A stretch of DNA of 33,858 nucleotides from NCBI GenBank assembly GCA_947040595.1, contig CAMRBZ010000008.1, forward strand, positions 1 to 33,858, read 5' to 3'. The notes beneath the pieces were generated by a model that saw nothing but the letters and a program-made list of their open reading frames with translations, was not told the origin of the DNA and did no database searches. Positions 10,135-18,178 of this stretch are shown here, piece by piece (the stretch's first letter is position 1; each line of letters starts with the position of its first letter). Made by a program: the position numbers and the translations under genes. Source of the stretch: an uncultured Enterovibrio sp. (GTDB lineage Bacteria; Pseudomonadota; Gammaproteobacteria; Enterobacterales; Vibrionaceae).

Positions 10135-11646
10135 TTAATTTTCGAGGGTTTCAGGCTCGGTTTGATTGAGAAGATATTGCAGAAGTAGCGGAACGGGGCG
10201 CCCTGTGGCCCCTTTTGCTGTGCCACCTTTAAAGGCGGTTCCCGCTATATCAAGGTGTGCCCAATGGTATTTTTTAGCAAAGCGTGACAAGAAACAGCCT
10301 GCTGTAATACTCCCACCACCAGGCCCGCCAATGTTTGCCATGTCTGCAAAGGGGCTTTTTAGTTGGTCTTGATATTCTTCGGTCATCGGTAATCGCCAGG
10401 CTCTGTCACTGGCTTGTTCTGAGGCGTTGATGATCTCGTTTGCTAAAGGATTGTGGTTTGAAATTAAAGCGCTGATGTGGTGACTCAATGCCACAATGCA
10501 AGCCCCTGTGAGGGTCGCGACATCAATGACCGCTTCAGGCTCTAAACGCTCAACATAGGTCAAGACATCGCACAAGACCATGCGACCTTCTGCGTCGGTA
10601 TTCAGAATTTCAACGGTTTTACCTGACATGGTGGTGATGATGTCGCCGGGGCGATAGGCTCCGCCATCTGGCATGTTTTCGCACCCTGCTAAAATCCCCA
10701 CGACATTAAGACGCAGATCCAGCTTTGCAAGGGCTTTCATCGTACCAAAAACAGACGCGGCGCCACACATGTCGTATTTCATTTCATCCATATTGCCAGC
10801 GGGTTTTAAAGAAATCCCTCCGGCGTCAAAGGTTAAACCTTTCCCGATAAGAACAATGGGCTTTGTGGATGGGTCTGGGTGGCCTTTGTATTCGATGATG
10901 GACATCTTGGATTCATTGCGTGAACCTTGGCCGACGGCAAGGTAGGAGGTCATCCCCAGCGCTTTCATTTCTTCTTCGCCAAGGATGGTTGTTGTGATTT
11001 TTTCAAAATCATCGGCAAGTGAACAAGCTTGTGCAGCTAAATATGCGGGATTTGCGATATTGGGTGGCATATTGCCAAGATCTTTGCAGGCCTTAACACC
11101 AGAAGCAAGGGCAAGCCCATGTAAAATAGCTTGTTCACCAAGATGAAGCTCGCTACGTGTGGGGACATTAAAAACCAATTTACGCAGTGGACGGCGTGTT
11201 TCGGGTTTGACCGTTTTAAATTTATCAAATGAATACAGGCTGTCTTTGGTGCATTCTACGGCTTGGCGGACCTTCCAATAAATGTCTCTGCCTTTTACGT
11301 GTAATTGCGTTAAAAAGCAAACCGCCTCCATGGATCCTGTTTCATTTAAGGTATTAATGGTGTTTTTGATGATGTCTTTATATTGACGCTCGCCCAGCTC
11401 ACGTTCTTTTCCGCACCCAACCAGCAAAATACGCTCTGATAATACGTTAGGAACATGATGTAAAAGCAGCATTTGTCCCGATTTTCCTTCAAGATCTCCT
11501 CTGCGTAAAAGGCTGCTGATATAGCCATCACTTATTTTATCGAGTTGTTCGCCCACGCCTGATAAGCGACGTGGTTCAAAAACACCCACGACAATACAGG
11601 CACTACGTTGTTTTTCAGGGCTACCGTTCTTAACACTGAACTCCAT
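10135..11646 (-). CDS. pepA: Leucyl aminopeptidase (M17)
   Basis: Cytoplasmic hexameric metallo-exopeptidase that removes N-terminal residues from peptides. At 503 residues it is full length. The two-metal active site is intact: [16 protein letters not shown] (Lys and Asp ligands), [10 protein letters not shown] (Asp ligand) and the signature NTDAEGRM at residues 349-356 (Asp, Glu and the catalytic Arg). The N-terminal macrodomain-like region is present. ATG 11646 is preceded by TAGGAG at good spacing. It is transcribed away from lptF, as in other gammaproteobacteria, but is now cut off from holC by the adhesin gene and two terminators. E. coli PepA also binds DNA; I cannot judge that here. 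Confidence 0.97.
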   Translation of the reverse strand: MEFSVKNGSPEKQRSACIVVGVFEPRRLSGVGEQLDKISDGYISSLLRRGDLEGKSGQMLLLHHVPNVLSERILLVGCGKERELGERQYKDIIKNTINTLNETGSMEAVCFLTQLHVKGRDIYWKVRQAVECTKDSLYSFDKFKTVKPETRRPLRKLVFNVPTRSELHLGEQAILHGLALASGVKACKDLGNMPPNIANPAYLAAQACSLADDFEKITTTILGEEEMKALGMTSYLAVGQGSRNESKMSIIEYKGHPDPSTKPIVLIGKGLTFDAGGISLKPAGNMDEMKYDMCGAASVFGTMKALAKLDLRLNVVGILAGCENMPDGGAYRPGDIITTMSGKTVEILNTDAEGRMVLCDVLTYVERLEPEAVIDVATLTGACIVALSHHISALISNHNPLANEIINASEQASDRAWRLPMTEEYQDQLKSPFADMANIGGPGGGSITAGCFLSRFAKKYHWAHLDIAGTAFKGGTAKGATGRPVPLLLQYLLNQTEPETLEN

Positions 11647-12126
11647 GCTGACTCCTACATCTTAAAGACAATTGAGGTGAAATGTTGGATAATGGCGGTA
11701 TATTACAATCCGAATTTATACTCCTCGCTTTGAAGATGCTGGGTTGTTGGTTATGCTCTCGAAGGCAGGTCACAGACTCCCTCTGCGGTTAGGCGCTTCG
11801 TTTACTTGCCGTCCACTTGCATCTTAATTTCTTTGGGTATTGCTTCGAAAAACCGTTGATAAGACCTGCCAATATACATTTTGAAGACAAAGATGCGGTA
11901 CGGTTAAGGGCGCTTCTTCCTATAATGGGACCTTCGATTTTTTCAAAAAGATCGAGGGCTGTAATTTAGGGCGAATGGCCGACAACCTAAATGCAAATTT
12001 AATTTATTTGAGTATGATTTTTGGCTAATAGGTTAAAAAATATCTAATTAACTGAAAACTTATTGCTTTAACCGAAAAGCTATAGGGATTCCCATAAAAA
12101 AACAAGTTTTCTAAAGGTAAAACGCC
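11647..12126. other. Divergent pepA/lptF intergenic region
   Basis: 480 bases separating divergent genes, so it must carry both promoters, but I see no convincing -35/-10 pair. It holds a diverged MITE copy (11719-11839) and an imperfect hairpin at about 11931-11957 (CCTTCGATTTTT/AAAAAGATCGAGG). Confidence 0.5.
11719..11839 (-). repeat. MITE copy, diverged
   Basis: It starts TACTCCTCGCTTTGAAGATG and ends ATTTCTTTGGGTA, with TA before it. Length is 121 bp. It is the only copy between 300 and 26,000, and it sits in the pepA/lptF promoter region. Confidence 0.75.
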
Positions 12127-13227
12127 GTGATTATTGTTCGGTATTTGATCCGAGAGACAGTAAAAACCCAATTAGCGGTACTGTTTGTATTGTTTTTGAT
12201 CTTTTTTAGTCAAAAATTTATTCGTGTTTTAGCGAATGCCACGGAGGGATCGATTCCAGGAAGTGAAGTTTTAACATTGGTGGCCTTGTACATGCCATCC
12301 ATGGCCATGCTGATGTTACCATTAAGTCTCTTTATTGCCATCTTGATAACATTTGGTCGTCTTTACGCTGAAAGTGAAATCACGGTGATGAATGCGACAG
12401 GAATAGGAAATTCCTTTCTTATTCGTGCAGTGCTTTATTTGGCATTAATCACGGGGGCAATTGCGGCCTTTAATGCTTTTTGGTTGACGCCTTTTTCGAA
12501 CAACAAAGAATTGAAAGTGATGGAAAAGCTGGAGGCAGACACTGGGCTTGAACTCTTGGTGCAAGGGCAAATGCAATCGACGCCGGATGGGGAGGCGGTG
12601 GTGTTTGTTGATAAAATAACGAATCAAGGACAAGATCTTCATCGTATTTTTGTGGCTCAACCTGTGCCCGTTGGAAGCATGCGGCCCAATGTTGTGGTGG
12701 CTGAAAAAGGCTTTATCATAGAACAAGCGGACGGCAAACAGCTTCTTAAGCTGAATGATGGAACCCGCTATGAAGGCATGCAAGGTCAACTTGATTACGG
12801 TGTGACAGAATATGAGAGTTATAACGTGTTTATCGGTCAACGAGAAGTTGAAGAAAAACACCGAGATTGGGATGCGGTGCCGACGTTGGATTTATGGGAT
12901 GAAACTGCATTCAGAGGCCGAGCAGAATTGCAATGGCGTATTTCAATGGTGCTCTGTATTCCCTTGATGACCATGATTGTACTTCCTCTTTCAGAGGTTA
13001 ACCCACGCCAAGGTCGCTTTGCAAAACTCTTTCCTGCTATTTTGATTTATTTAGCTTATTTTCTTGCTTTAAGTGCGGCGAAATCTTCCATAGAAGAAGG
13101 CACTTTGTCTCCTGAAATCGGTCTATGGTCAGTCAATATGGTGGCTTTGGTGGTGGCTGTCGTCTTGATGAGCTGGGACAGCTTGTTTGTGCGCAAAATC
13201 AAATACCGTCTGCGGAAATTAGCTTGA
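12127..13227 (+). CDS. lptF: LPS export permease LptF
   Basis: One of the two inner-membrane halves of the LptB2FG ABC transporter, which extracts lipopolysaccharide and passes it to the LptC-A-D bridge. At 366 residues it has the family length. N-terminal TM segments (TQLAVLFVLFLIFFSQKF, then two more by residue 110) are followed by a periplasmic beta-jellyroll of about 150 residues and three C-terminal TM helices. The start is GTG 12127, with AAGGTAA upstream. Its TGA stop shares a base with the lptG ATG, so the two subunits are translationally coupled. Confidence 0.95.
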   Translation: MIIVRYLIRETVKTQLAVLFVLFLIFFSQKFIRVLANATEGSIPGSEVLTLVALYMPSMAMLMLPLSLFIAILITFGRLYAESEITVMNATGIGNSFLIRAVLYLALITGAIAAFNAFWLTPFSNNKELKVMEKLEADTGLELLVQGQMQSTPDGEAVVFVDKITNQGQDLHRIFVAQPVPVGSMRPNVVVAEKGFIIEQADGKQLLKLNDGTRYEGMQGQLDYGVTEYESYNVFIGQREVEEKHRDWDAVPTLDLWDETAFRGRAELQWRISMVLCIPLMTMIVLPLSEVNPRQGRFAKLFPAILIYLAYFLALSAAKSSIEEGTLSPEIGLWSVNMVALVVAVVLMSWDSLFVRKIKYRLRKLA

Positions 13228-14300
13228 TGTTTAAGATATTAGATCTCTATATTGGTCGAACTATTTTAGGAACGACCGCCCTTTGTTTGGCCATCTTGGT
13301 GGGCTTATCTGCCATCATCAAGTTTGTGGAGCAACTTCGTTCCGTTGGCGAAGGGGCTTTTTCTTTGTTCACGGCAATGCAATATGTTTTGTTGAGCATT
13401 CCACGAGACATTGAAATGTTTTTTCCTATGGGGGTTTTGCTTGGGGCCTTGATTGGTTTAGGCATGTTGGCGGCGAGCTCTGAGCTGGTGGTGATGCAAG
13501 CGGCGGGGTTTTCTAAGCTTGACATCGGATTGTCCGTATTAAAAACAGCAATGCCCTTGATGTTGTTGCTTTTATTTTTAGGTCAATGGGGGGCGCCTGA
13601 AGCGCAGAAAATCGCAAGGGAGTTGCGGGCCGTTGCAAAGTCCAATGGTAATGTGATGTCGATTCGGCGTGCTGTGTGGGCGAAAGATGAAAATAGGTTT
13701 ATTTACATTGCAAGCAGTGAACAAAAGGACAAAATGACGGGAATTAGCATTTGGTCTTTTAACGAAAATCAACAGCTTCGTGAGCAAATCTTTGCTGAGC
13801 GAGCGCATCATTTTGAAGGAAACAGTTGGGTCTTAGAAAACGTGACGATCACCCATTTTAATGAGCCTCTTCGTTTGACTCAAACCAAACAAGATAATCT
13901 GATTTGGAAAAGCAGCTTAACCCCTGAAAAACTTTCGATTGTCATGGTGAAACCCGAAGAGCTTTCATTGAGTGGTGTTTATCAGTATGTCGATTACTTG
14001 AAAATGTCCGGGCAAGATGAGACGCGGTATGAATTGGCTTTTTGGCGTAAAGTGCTTCAACCTGTTTCCGTTGGGGTGATGATGTTATTGGCTTTGAGTT
14101 TTGTTTTTGGCCCTCTTCGTTCTGTGACAATGGGGGAGCGTGTATTATCGGGTGTGATATTTGGTTTTGGTTTTTATCTTTCTAATGAAGTCTTTGGTCC
14201 TATGACCTTGATATACAATTTTCCTCCCTTTTTTGGGGCGATAGCACCGAGCTTGTTCTTTCTTGGCTTGACGATTTATCTTTTGAAGCGAAAATTGTAA
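13227..14300 (+). CDS. lptG: LPS export permease LptG
   Basis: Partner permease of LptF, 357 residues, with the same arrangement: TM helices, periplasmic jellyroll, TM helices. The protein begins MFKILDLYIGRTILG. The ATG overlaps the lptF stop as TGATG, which fixes the start; an in-frame ATG at 13125 lies inside lptF and gives a non-homologous extension. The conserved helix-loop SELVVMQAAGFSKLDI corresponds to the coupling region that contacts the LptB ATPase. A bidirectional hairpin terminator follows. lptB is not in this window, as is usual. Confidence 0.95.
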   Translation: MFKILDLYIGRTILGTTALCLAILVGLSAIIKFVEQLRSVGEGAFSLFTAMQYVLLSIPRDIEMFFPMGVLLGALIGLGMLAASSELVVMQAAGFSKLDIGLSVLKTAMPLMLLLLFLGQWGAPEAQKIARELRAVAKSNGNVMSIRRAVWAKDENRFIYIASSEQKDKMTGISIWSFNENQQLREQIFAERAHHFEGNSWVLENVTITHFNEPLRLTQTKQDNLIWKSSLTPEKLSIVMVKPEELSLSGVYQYVDYLKMSGQDETRYELAFWRKVLQPVSVGVMMLLALSFVFGPLRSVTMGERVLSGVIFGFGFYLSNEVFGPMTLIYNFPPFFGAIAPSLFFLGLTIYLLKRKL

Positions 14301-14312
14301 AGATTGAAACCA

Positions 14313-14344
14313 TAAAAAAAGAGGGCGATGGCCCTCTTTTTTTA
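14313..14344. terminator. Bidirectional terminator between lptG and the RDD gene
   Basis: AAAAAAAGAGGGC pairs with GCCCTCTTTTTTT around GATG. The T tract on each strand allows termination of both convergent genes. Confidence 0.92.
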
Positions 14345-14352
14345 TGGCGAGA

Positions 14353-14865
14353 TCAGCGGGTTTTTATCAATTGGGTATCAGACATATAATCTTGAAAGGC
14401 CCGATTTTTTTCATCGAATAAAACAAGCACATTGCCAAGACCAAAGCCTGCGGTTGCGGCTCGTATCAAGGCTTGAGTGAATGTGATTTTGCCTCCAGTA
14501 TGGTTTACGACCTTGATCTTCCAAGTCTTCATTCCAATGGTTTGTCCTGTTGAATTACTCCAAAAATACGCGTAAAACCCCATCCCGACGCAAAAGAGAT
14601 ACAAACTGAAAAAAGGACTTAGGAAAGGGTGCCTTGAAAGGTAATCTCCAGCGTCCTGGTAGCCCTCAATAGAAAATCCGATTTGCATGGCAAGGGAAAG
14701 CAGGGCAATAAAGAGTCCTGCCGCAAGGATCTCAATGGCAAGAAGAATGATGAAATCATACAACCATGCGCCGAGCCGTTGAGAGAACGAGGCGCCATTA
14801 GGAAGAACGTTTACAGCAAGAATGGGAGACATGCTTTTTCCGATTAAAGAAGAAAATGAGGGCAT
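14353..14865 (-). CDS. RDD-family membrane protein
   Basis: 170-residue inner-membrane protein. The RDD signature is visible: the first helix region SQRLGAWLYDFIILLAIEIL (Arg...Asp), a second TM hairpin (SPFFSLYLFCVGMGFYAYFW), then TGQTIGMKTWKIKVV and a third hydrophobic stretch. RDD proteins are small membrane proteins with varied or unknown roles, some linked to ion transport. It converges on lptG and shares its terminator. The start is uncertain: an in-frame ATG at 14832 would shorten it by 11 residues, and neither start has a strong ribosome-binding site. Confidence 0.82.
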   Translation of the reverse strand: MPSFSSLIGKSMSPILAVNVLPNGASFSQRLGAWLYDFIILLAIEILAAGLFIALLSLAMQIGFSIEGYQDAGDYLSRHPFLSPFFSLYLFCVGMGFYAYFWSNSTGQTIGMKTWKIKVVNHTGGKITFTQALIRAATAGFGLGNVLVLFDEKNRAFQDYMSDTQLIKTR

Positions 14866-14972
14866 TTAAGCCGAAGAATAATAAGAAAATATCATATTTA
14901 TTGTGAACTTGCGTAAAATGATATCGGTTCGATTAAAAAACAAGCAAACGAACCTCTTTGCGTATTTAAGGC

Positions 14973-15000
14973 TTGTGTTCATCTTTAGGTTACGTATAAT
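14973..15000 (+). promoter_or_regulatory. Promoter of tRNA-Leu
   Basis: TTGTGT at 14973-14978 and a perfect TATAAT at 14995-15000, spaced by 16 bases, end 11 bases before the tRNA 5' end. Confidence 0.75.
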
Positions 15001-15011
15001 TGGCCTCACTT

Positions 15012-15096
15012 GCCCGGGTGGCGAAATCGGTAGACGCAGCGGATTCAAAATCCGCCGGAGAAATCTGTGTCGGTTCAAGTCCGACCCCGGGCACCA
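15012..15096 (+). tRNA. tRNA-Leu(CAA)
   Basis: The 85 bases form a complete class II cloverleaf. The acceptor stem GCCCGGG pairs with CCCGGGC. A D-arm is present. Anticodon stem GCGGA/TCCGC encloses loop TTCAAAA, giving anticodon CAA for UUG codons. A variable arm and a T-arm GGTTCAAGTCC follow, and CCA is encoded. The 3' part from 15041 lies in the 99-bp repeat shared with 26062-26160, so the prophage integrated here and restored the tRNA. Confidence 0.96.
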
Positions 15097-15139
15097 AATT
15101 AGAAAAAAGCCTCAATCGAAAGATTGAGGCTTTTTTTAT
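15041..15139 (+). repeat. attL: 99-bp direct repeat
   Basis: It starts at GGATTCAAAATCC (the anticodon stem-loop), runs through the tRNA 3' end and covers the whole downstream terminator. It is identical to 26062-26160 except for A at 15105 (G at 26126). The offset of 11,021 bases is the element length. Confidence 0.95.
15103..15137. terminator. Bidirectional terminator of tRNA-Leu and the phage late operon
   Basis: AAGCCTCAATC, GAAA, GATTGAGGCTT, with T runs on both strands. On + it ends the tRNA transcript. On - it lies directly after the last phage gene (stop at 15141). The attR copy (26124-26158) has G at 26126, which breaks the minus-strand T run. Confidence 0.88.
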
Positions 15140-15140
15140 T

Positions 15141-15254
15141 TTATTTTTTTTTGGTTTTACGTTTTGTTGTTGGCACTTTGACAACGCCGCCGCCTTTCTT
15201 AAATTTGTATCCTTTTTTTAATTTACCACTAGCAGTTAATCCGATTTTAGCCAT
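15141..15254 (-). CDS. Tiny very basic protein (37 aa), possible DNA-condensing virion peptide
   Basis: The protein begins MAKIGLTASGKLKKGYKFKK, continues through GGGVV and ends KRKTKKK. It has about 14 Lys plus one Arg, no acidic residues and no TM segment. GGAG lies ten bases upstream of the ATG. The start overlaps the stop of the upstream 57-aa gene by eight bases (ATGGCTAA). It is the last gene of the late operon, ending two bases inside the prophage from attL. The composition suggests nucleic-acid binding; that is inference only. I recognise no family. Confidence 0.7.
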   Translation of the reverse strand: MAKIGLTASGKLKKGYKFKKGGGVVKVPTTKRKTKKK

Positions 15255-15420
15255 TTTTCTTTATCTCCAAAACTGTAATTCGCTTATCATGCGAAATTAA
15301 TAATTCGCTGAAATGTTTATTTTGTTTAAAAATCTGATAACCGAGAAATGCAATTGCTGCAGATTCAATTGTAAAACCAAAATCTAAGGCATACTTAATA
15401 ATCGCTAACTCTGCTATCAT
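15247..15420 (-). CDS. Small phage membrane protein (57 aa)
   Basis: The protein starts MIAELAIIKYALDFGFTIES, with a hydrophobic stretch (AAIAFLGYQIF) near residues 21-31 and a charged C-terminal half (SHDKRITVLEIKKNG). The ATG follows the stop of the 38-aa gene after one base and the end overlaps the next start, so translation is coupled on both sides. Its own ribosome-binding site is weak. Probably an internal-membrane or lysis-related phage protein such as a holin or spanin partner; the family is not recognised. Confidence 0.65.
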   Translation of the reverse strand: MIAELAIIKYALDFGFTIESAAIAFLGYQIFKQNKHFSELLISHDKRITVLEIKKNG

Positions 15421-15421
15421 T

Positions 15422-15538
15422 TTATTTTTTCACGTTCGCATTGTCGCTTGTAGCGCTTATTTTCGATACAAAATAAGCAGACAATACAGCTGTTACAACG
15501 CTTAAAGTAACCGACATCAAAACCGTTTTTGTATTCAT
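15422..15538 (-). CDS. Small single-TM phage protein (38 aa)
   Basis: The protein starts MNTKTVLMSVTLSVVTAVLS and ends DNANVKK. One clear TM helix covers residues 5-24, followed by a short polar tail. The ATG overlaps the stop of the peptidoglycan hydrolase as ATGA, with AGGA eight bases upstream, which supports a real gene. Its position right after the hydrolase fits a holin or a virion-membrane peptide. No family recognised. Confidence 0.65.
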   Translation of the reverse strand: MNTKTVLMSVTLSVVTAVLSAYFVSKISATSDNANVKK

Positions 15539-15999
15539 GTTTTTATTCCTGCGAGTTCACAACCCTCGATAATTGAAGCGTGGCTATATACTTGCGCCCC
15601 GTTCTCAAATTTAATCATTGCCTTAACCAAAGAGGGTATATTTTTTTTGTTTAAATTATTATCGAGCGCGTTAACATTTAAATATTTAGAAACAAAATCA
15701 ATATATGAATTTGTTGGGTTTTCAGACCCTGGTGCCCATTTCTTAATTATCCCAGAAACGGAAGTTAACCCACTATCCATATAATTTTTAATAAGCTTAG
15801 CGCCTGCTCTAATTCCATATTTACTAGATGAGAACACACAAAAGCCTTTATTCTCTCCGCTTTGGCCTTCCCAGTCATTCGCTTTATTATAACGAATGTT
15901 TAACGGGTTATTGTTTCGAATACCTAGCGGCATTGAAGATCTAAGCATGAAGAAACAAACACCTGAAACAACAAAAAAAATAGAAACTTTTTTAATCAT
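15535..15999 (-). CDS. Phage peptidoglycan hydrolase (membrane-anchored, 'structural protein P5'-like)
   Basis: 154 residues. An N-terminal TM anchor (KVSIFFVVSGVCFFML) is followed by a domain with GIRNNNPLNIRYNKANDWEG, GFCVFSSSKYGIRAGAKLI, IIKKWAPGSENPTNSYIDFV and a C-terminal helix AMIKFENG. This pattern is common in phage virion muralytic proteins annotated as structural protein P5 and is thought to open the cell wall during entry or lysis. PM2 also carries a virion-associated lytic activity. The start overlaps the spike gene by eight bases and the stop overlaps the 38-aa gene, so it belongs to the late operon. Catalysis is inferred from the family. Confidence 0.82.
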   Translation of the reverse strand: MIKKVSIFFVVSGVCFFMLRSSMPLGIRNNNPLNIRYNKANDWEGQSGENKGFCVFSSSKYGIRAGAKLIKNYMDSGLTSVSGIIKKWAPGSENPTNSYIDFVSKYLNVNALDNNLNKKNIPSLVKAMIKFENGAQVYSHASIIEGCELAGIKT

Positions 16000-17338
16000 A
16001 GCTATTTTCTTTAAATTCTAAAATTAAACCATTCTTTTCCAAATCGTCAATACCTTTACATATCCAAAAGTCATGATTTCTTGGTATAAACTCTTTATAG
16101 TCAGATGAAAATACACCTTTTCTCAACTCATCAGAATAAATATATGTATCGTTATTGATTTTCTTTTTTAAAACGCTAGTGTCATATATTTCAGCATCAA
16201 GTATATAATCAGCGCCGAGAGCCGCAACACCTTGCAATCGTCTATTAATCAGACAAAAACCTTTTTCATTTAAAAGATAGTTGTGCAATGACGTGCCTCT
16301 TGCTGACTCTGTGAATATTAGATTCTCTTTAACTTCAACGCTCGGTATTGAATGCATCATATTATTAACTCTTAAATAAGCCAGAGCGCTCACAGCGGGA
16401 AATAACACAGTATCTTGGAAATAATACATTGAGCACATTTTAACGTCATTTAAATAATCATAATCATAATTATAATTAAAATCCACATTTAGATCTTCTC
16501 CCTCTTCCAAAAATGCGTAATTTGATAATAATGGAATATCTAAATCAGAATTATCCCAGTTTCCAGAGGACGGTGAAATAATTATTTTTGGTGCTCTATG
16601 AGTACAGAATATAACATGTGCTTTGTCATTCGTATAATTTCCCTCCAAAATCGGCTGTCTCATATACTCTAAACTTGATCGTCGCCAGCGATCAAAACCA
16701 TAGAGCCCGACGTCAACAGAACCCGTTCCTCTTCCGTCGCGCTTAAGTCGCATTTTTGAATTAAGAAAAAGATTCCTTCTTTTTTCTTTTTTTAGAACAG
16801 TCGTAGGAGGCGGCGCATCGGGGTTAATCACTTGAACTTTTAAAATATCATTTACAATAAAAGATTTAATTGTGTCTGGAATTACAACGTCTGGAATTAC
16901 AATTTCTGGAATTACAATTTCTGGAATTACAATTTCTGGAATTATAATTTCTGGAATCACAATATCTGGAATTATAATTTCATTTTCAAGAATGACCTTC
17001 ACAGGAGTTTGAATTGATGAGATTATAACTGGTGTTAATATTTCATCAACAACAACATCACCGCCGCCGCCTTCTTTTTGTTCTTTTATTCGGATGTCAA
17101 CTTCTGATAATTGCAATTCCCCGTAGATATCTGTTCCTGACTTATTTAATATCCTAAGCTCTTCATTTTTATATTTTGAAATGTCAATAGTATCAGAGCG
17201 TCTTAACTCAACATTTGAAAAGTCATCAGATTCTAAATAAACAGAATGAGATAACTCACGCATTATTAAAAATATATCTTTCTGACCAACAACAAATCTG
17301 TATTTCTCACCATCTTTCAATCTTAATATTCTTGCCAT
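15992..17338 (-). CDS. Candidate receptor-binding spike with IPE-repeat shaft
   Basis: 448 residues, no TM. An N-terminal beta-rich domain (1-90) is followed by a Gly hinge, then seven tandem five-residue units (IIPDI, VIPEI, IIPEI...) at about 121-155, a PPP linker, and a large C-terminal domain. That domain opens with NLFLNSKMRLKRDGRG and GLYGFDRWRR (190-220). This resembles the N-x-x-F-x-I-x-Q-R-G...Y-x-x-D-R-W start of receptor-binding modules in tailed-phage fibres. The ATG at 17338 overlaps the upstream stop as TAATG. PM2 has a separate vertex spike, P1; this gene is the best counterpart. Function is inferred from layout. Confidence 0.7.
   Translation of the reverse strand: MARILRLKDGEKYRFVVGQKDIFLIMRELSHSVYLESDDFSNVELRRSDTIDISKYKNEELRILNKSGTDIYGELQLSEVDIRIKEQKEGGGGDVVVDEILTPVIISSIQTPVKVILENEIIIPDIVIPEIIIPEIVIPEIVIPEIVIPDVVIPDTIKSFIVNDILKVQVINPDAPPPTTVLKKEKRRNLFLNSKMRLKRDGRGTGSVDVGLYGFDRWRRSSLEYMRQPILEGNYTNDKAHVIFCTHRAPKIIISPSSGNWDNSDLDIPLLSNYAFLEEGEDLNVDFNYNYDYDYLNDVKMCSMYYFQDTVLFPAVSALAYLRVNNMMHSIPSVEVKENLIFTESARGTSLHNYLLNEKGFCLINRRLQGVAALGADYILDAEIYDTSVLKKKINNDTYIYSDELRKGVFSSDYKEFIPRNHDFWICKGIDDLEKNGLILEFKENSYD
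16873..16980 (-). repeat. 15-bp tandem repeat in the spike gene
   Basis: Seven copies of CTGGAATTACAATTT-like units with exact 15-base spacing (CTGGA at 16876, 16891, 16906, 16921, 16936, 16951 and 16966). Each encodes one five-residue unit, so slippage would lengthen or shorten the shaft in frame. Confidence 0.9.
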
Positions 17339-17781
17339 TATTTCTTTTTCCAAAATTTCACAATAAGAACGAGGCCAACAATTGATGAAATGCCTAAAAC
17401 AATTTTTATCATTTGCTGATTTGTTTCTGATTGATTATCAGTCATTGCAGATTTAGCGAGTTCACTTGCAAATGATAATGTATCTTTTGCATTTGAAGCT
17501 GCTTGTCCTGCCCCAACATTAACAGAATCCAGCGCATTTTCGAATATATTCGAATTATTCTCTAATGCGCCCCCGACCACAGTTGTCATGCTTTCGATGA
17601 CATCACCAGCAAGATCTAAACTCCCTTCAACAGCGCCATGGTCTGTTGTTGTTGAGTTTATCGTTGAATTATTAACGCCTGAAATCATGGACCCAAGATT
17701 ATCACCTTGCGCCGCATTTGAACCGCTGGTATTTGTATTTGTCGTTACGTTCGTATTTGAACTTGCAGAATCGCCGCCCAT
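17338..17781 (-). CDS. Phage membrane protein with C-terminal TM and Lys tail (147 aa)
   Basis: Starts MGGDSASSNTNVTTNTNT. About 115 polar residues rich in Asn, Ser, Thr, Gly and Ala are followed by one TM helix (MIKIVLGISSIVGLVLIVKF) and the tail WKKK. Two neighbours (18156-18383 and 18598-18885) have the same design. The ATG at 17781 begins one base after the previous stop; an upstream TTG at 17793 is less likely. Probably inserted in the virion's internal membrane or linking it to the capsid. No sequence family recognised. Confidence 0.72.
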   Translation of the reverse strand: MGGDSASSNTNVTTNTNTSGSNAAQGDNLGSMISGVNNSTINSTTTDHGAVEGSLDLAGDVIESMTTVVGGALENNSNIFENALDSVNVGAGQAASNAKDTLSFASELAKSAMTDNQSETNQQMIKIVLGISSIVGLVLIVKFWKKK

Positions 17782-17782
17782 A

Positions 17783-18178
17783 TTACAATTCAACTCTTAT
17801 AACAAATTCTTGGCAATTAAGAGATTTGCATTCTCTAGATTCAACAAATTTATACTTCAAACCTAAAGAATTTAATTTTCTCAAAATAGAGCGCCTTGAA
17901 ATGTGTGCTCTAATTGTTTTAAATCCTCGTGACTTCGCTTGCGCTGAAATTAAATGCGCGCACTCTTCTAAATCACCAGAAAAAGCGCAAACAACAAGCT
18001 CAAAGCCTTCTGCTCTAAACATTACAATAGAATACTCATTTATATAAAAAACGCGTTCTTGACCTTTTAAAACCCTTTTTTCGGCTTCATTAAAATGAAG
18101 CCCGAGAATTGGTTTTAATGTATTTTTAACGCGCCCCCATGGCGCGATTTTAAAATTACTTCTTTTTTTTGAATGCAT
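17783..18178 (-). CDS. Soluble phage protein of unknown function, possible GNAT-like fold
   Basis: 131 residues, basic N-terminus (MHSKKRSNFKIAPWGRVKN), no TM. The C-terminal half alternates strands and helices: FELVVCAFSGD, then LISAQAKSRGFKTIRAHI, RRSILRKLNSLGLKYKFVE and QEFVIRVEL. That order is reminiscent of the second half of GNAT acetyltransferase folds, but I see no acetyl-CoA loop, so this is a weak hint. ATG 18178 has AGGTG seven bases upstream and overlaps the preceding gene by 23 bases. It is the only clearly soluble protein between the capsid and spike candidates; a minor capsid or vertex role is possible. Confidence 0.65.
   Translation of the reverse strand: MHSKKRSNFKIAPWGRVKNTLKPILGLHFNEAEKRVLKGQERVFYINEYSIVMFRAEGFELVVCAFSGDLEECAHLISAQAKSRGFKTIRAHISRRSILRKLNSLGLKYKFVESRECKSLNCQEFVIRVEL

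Noticed and set aside
16873-16980. CRISPR-like array from regular 15-bp repeats
   Set aside because: The repeats are in-frame tandem units without spacers and code for the spike shaft.
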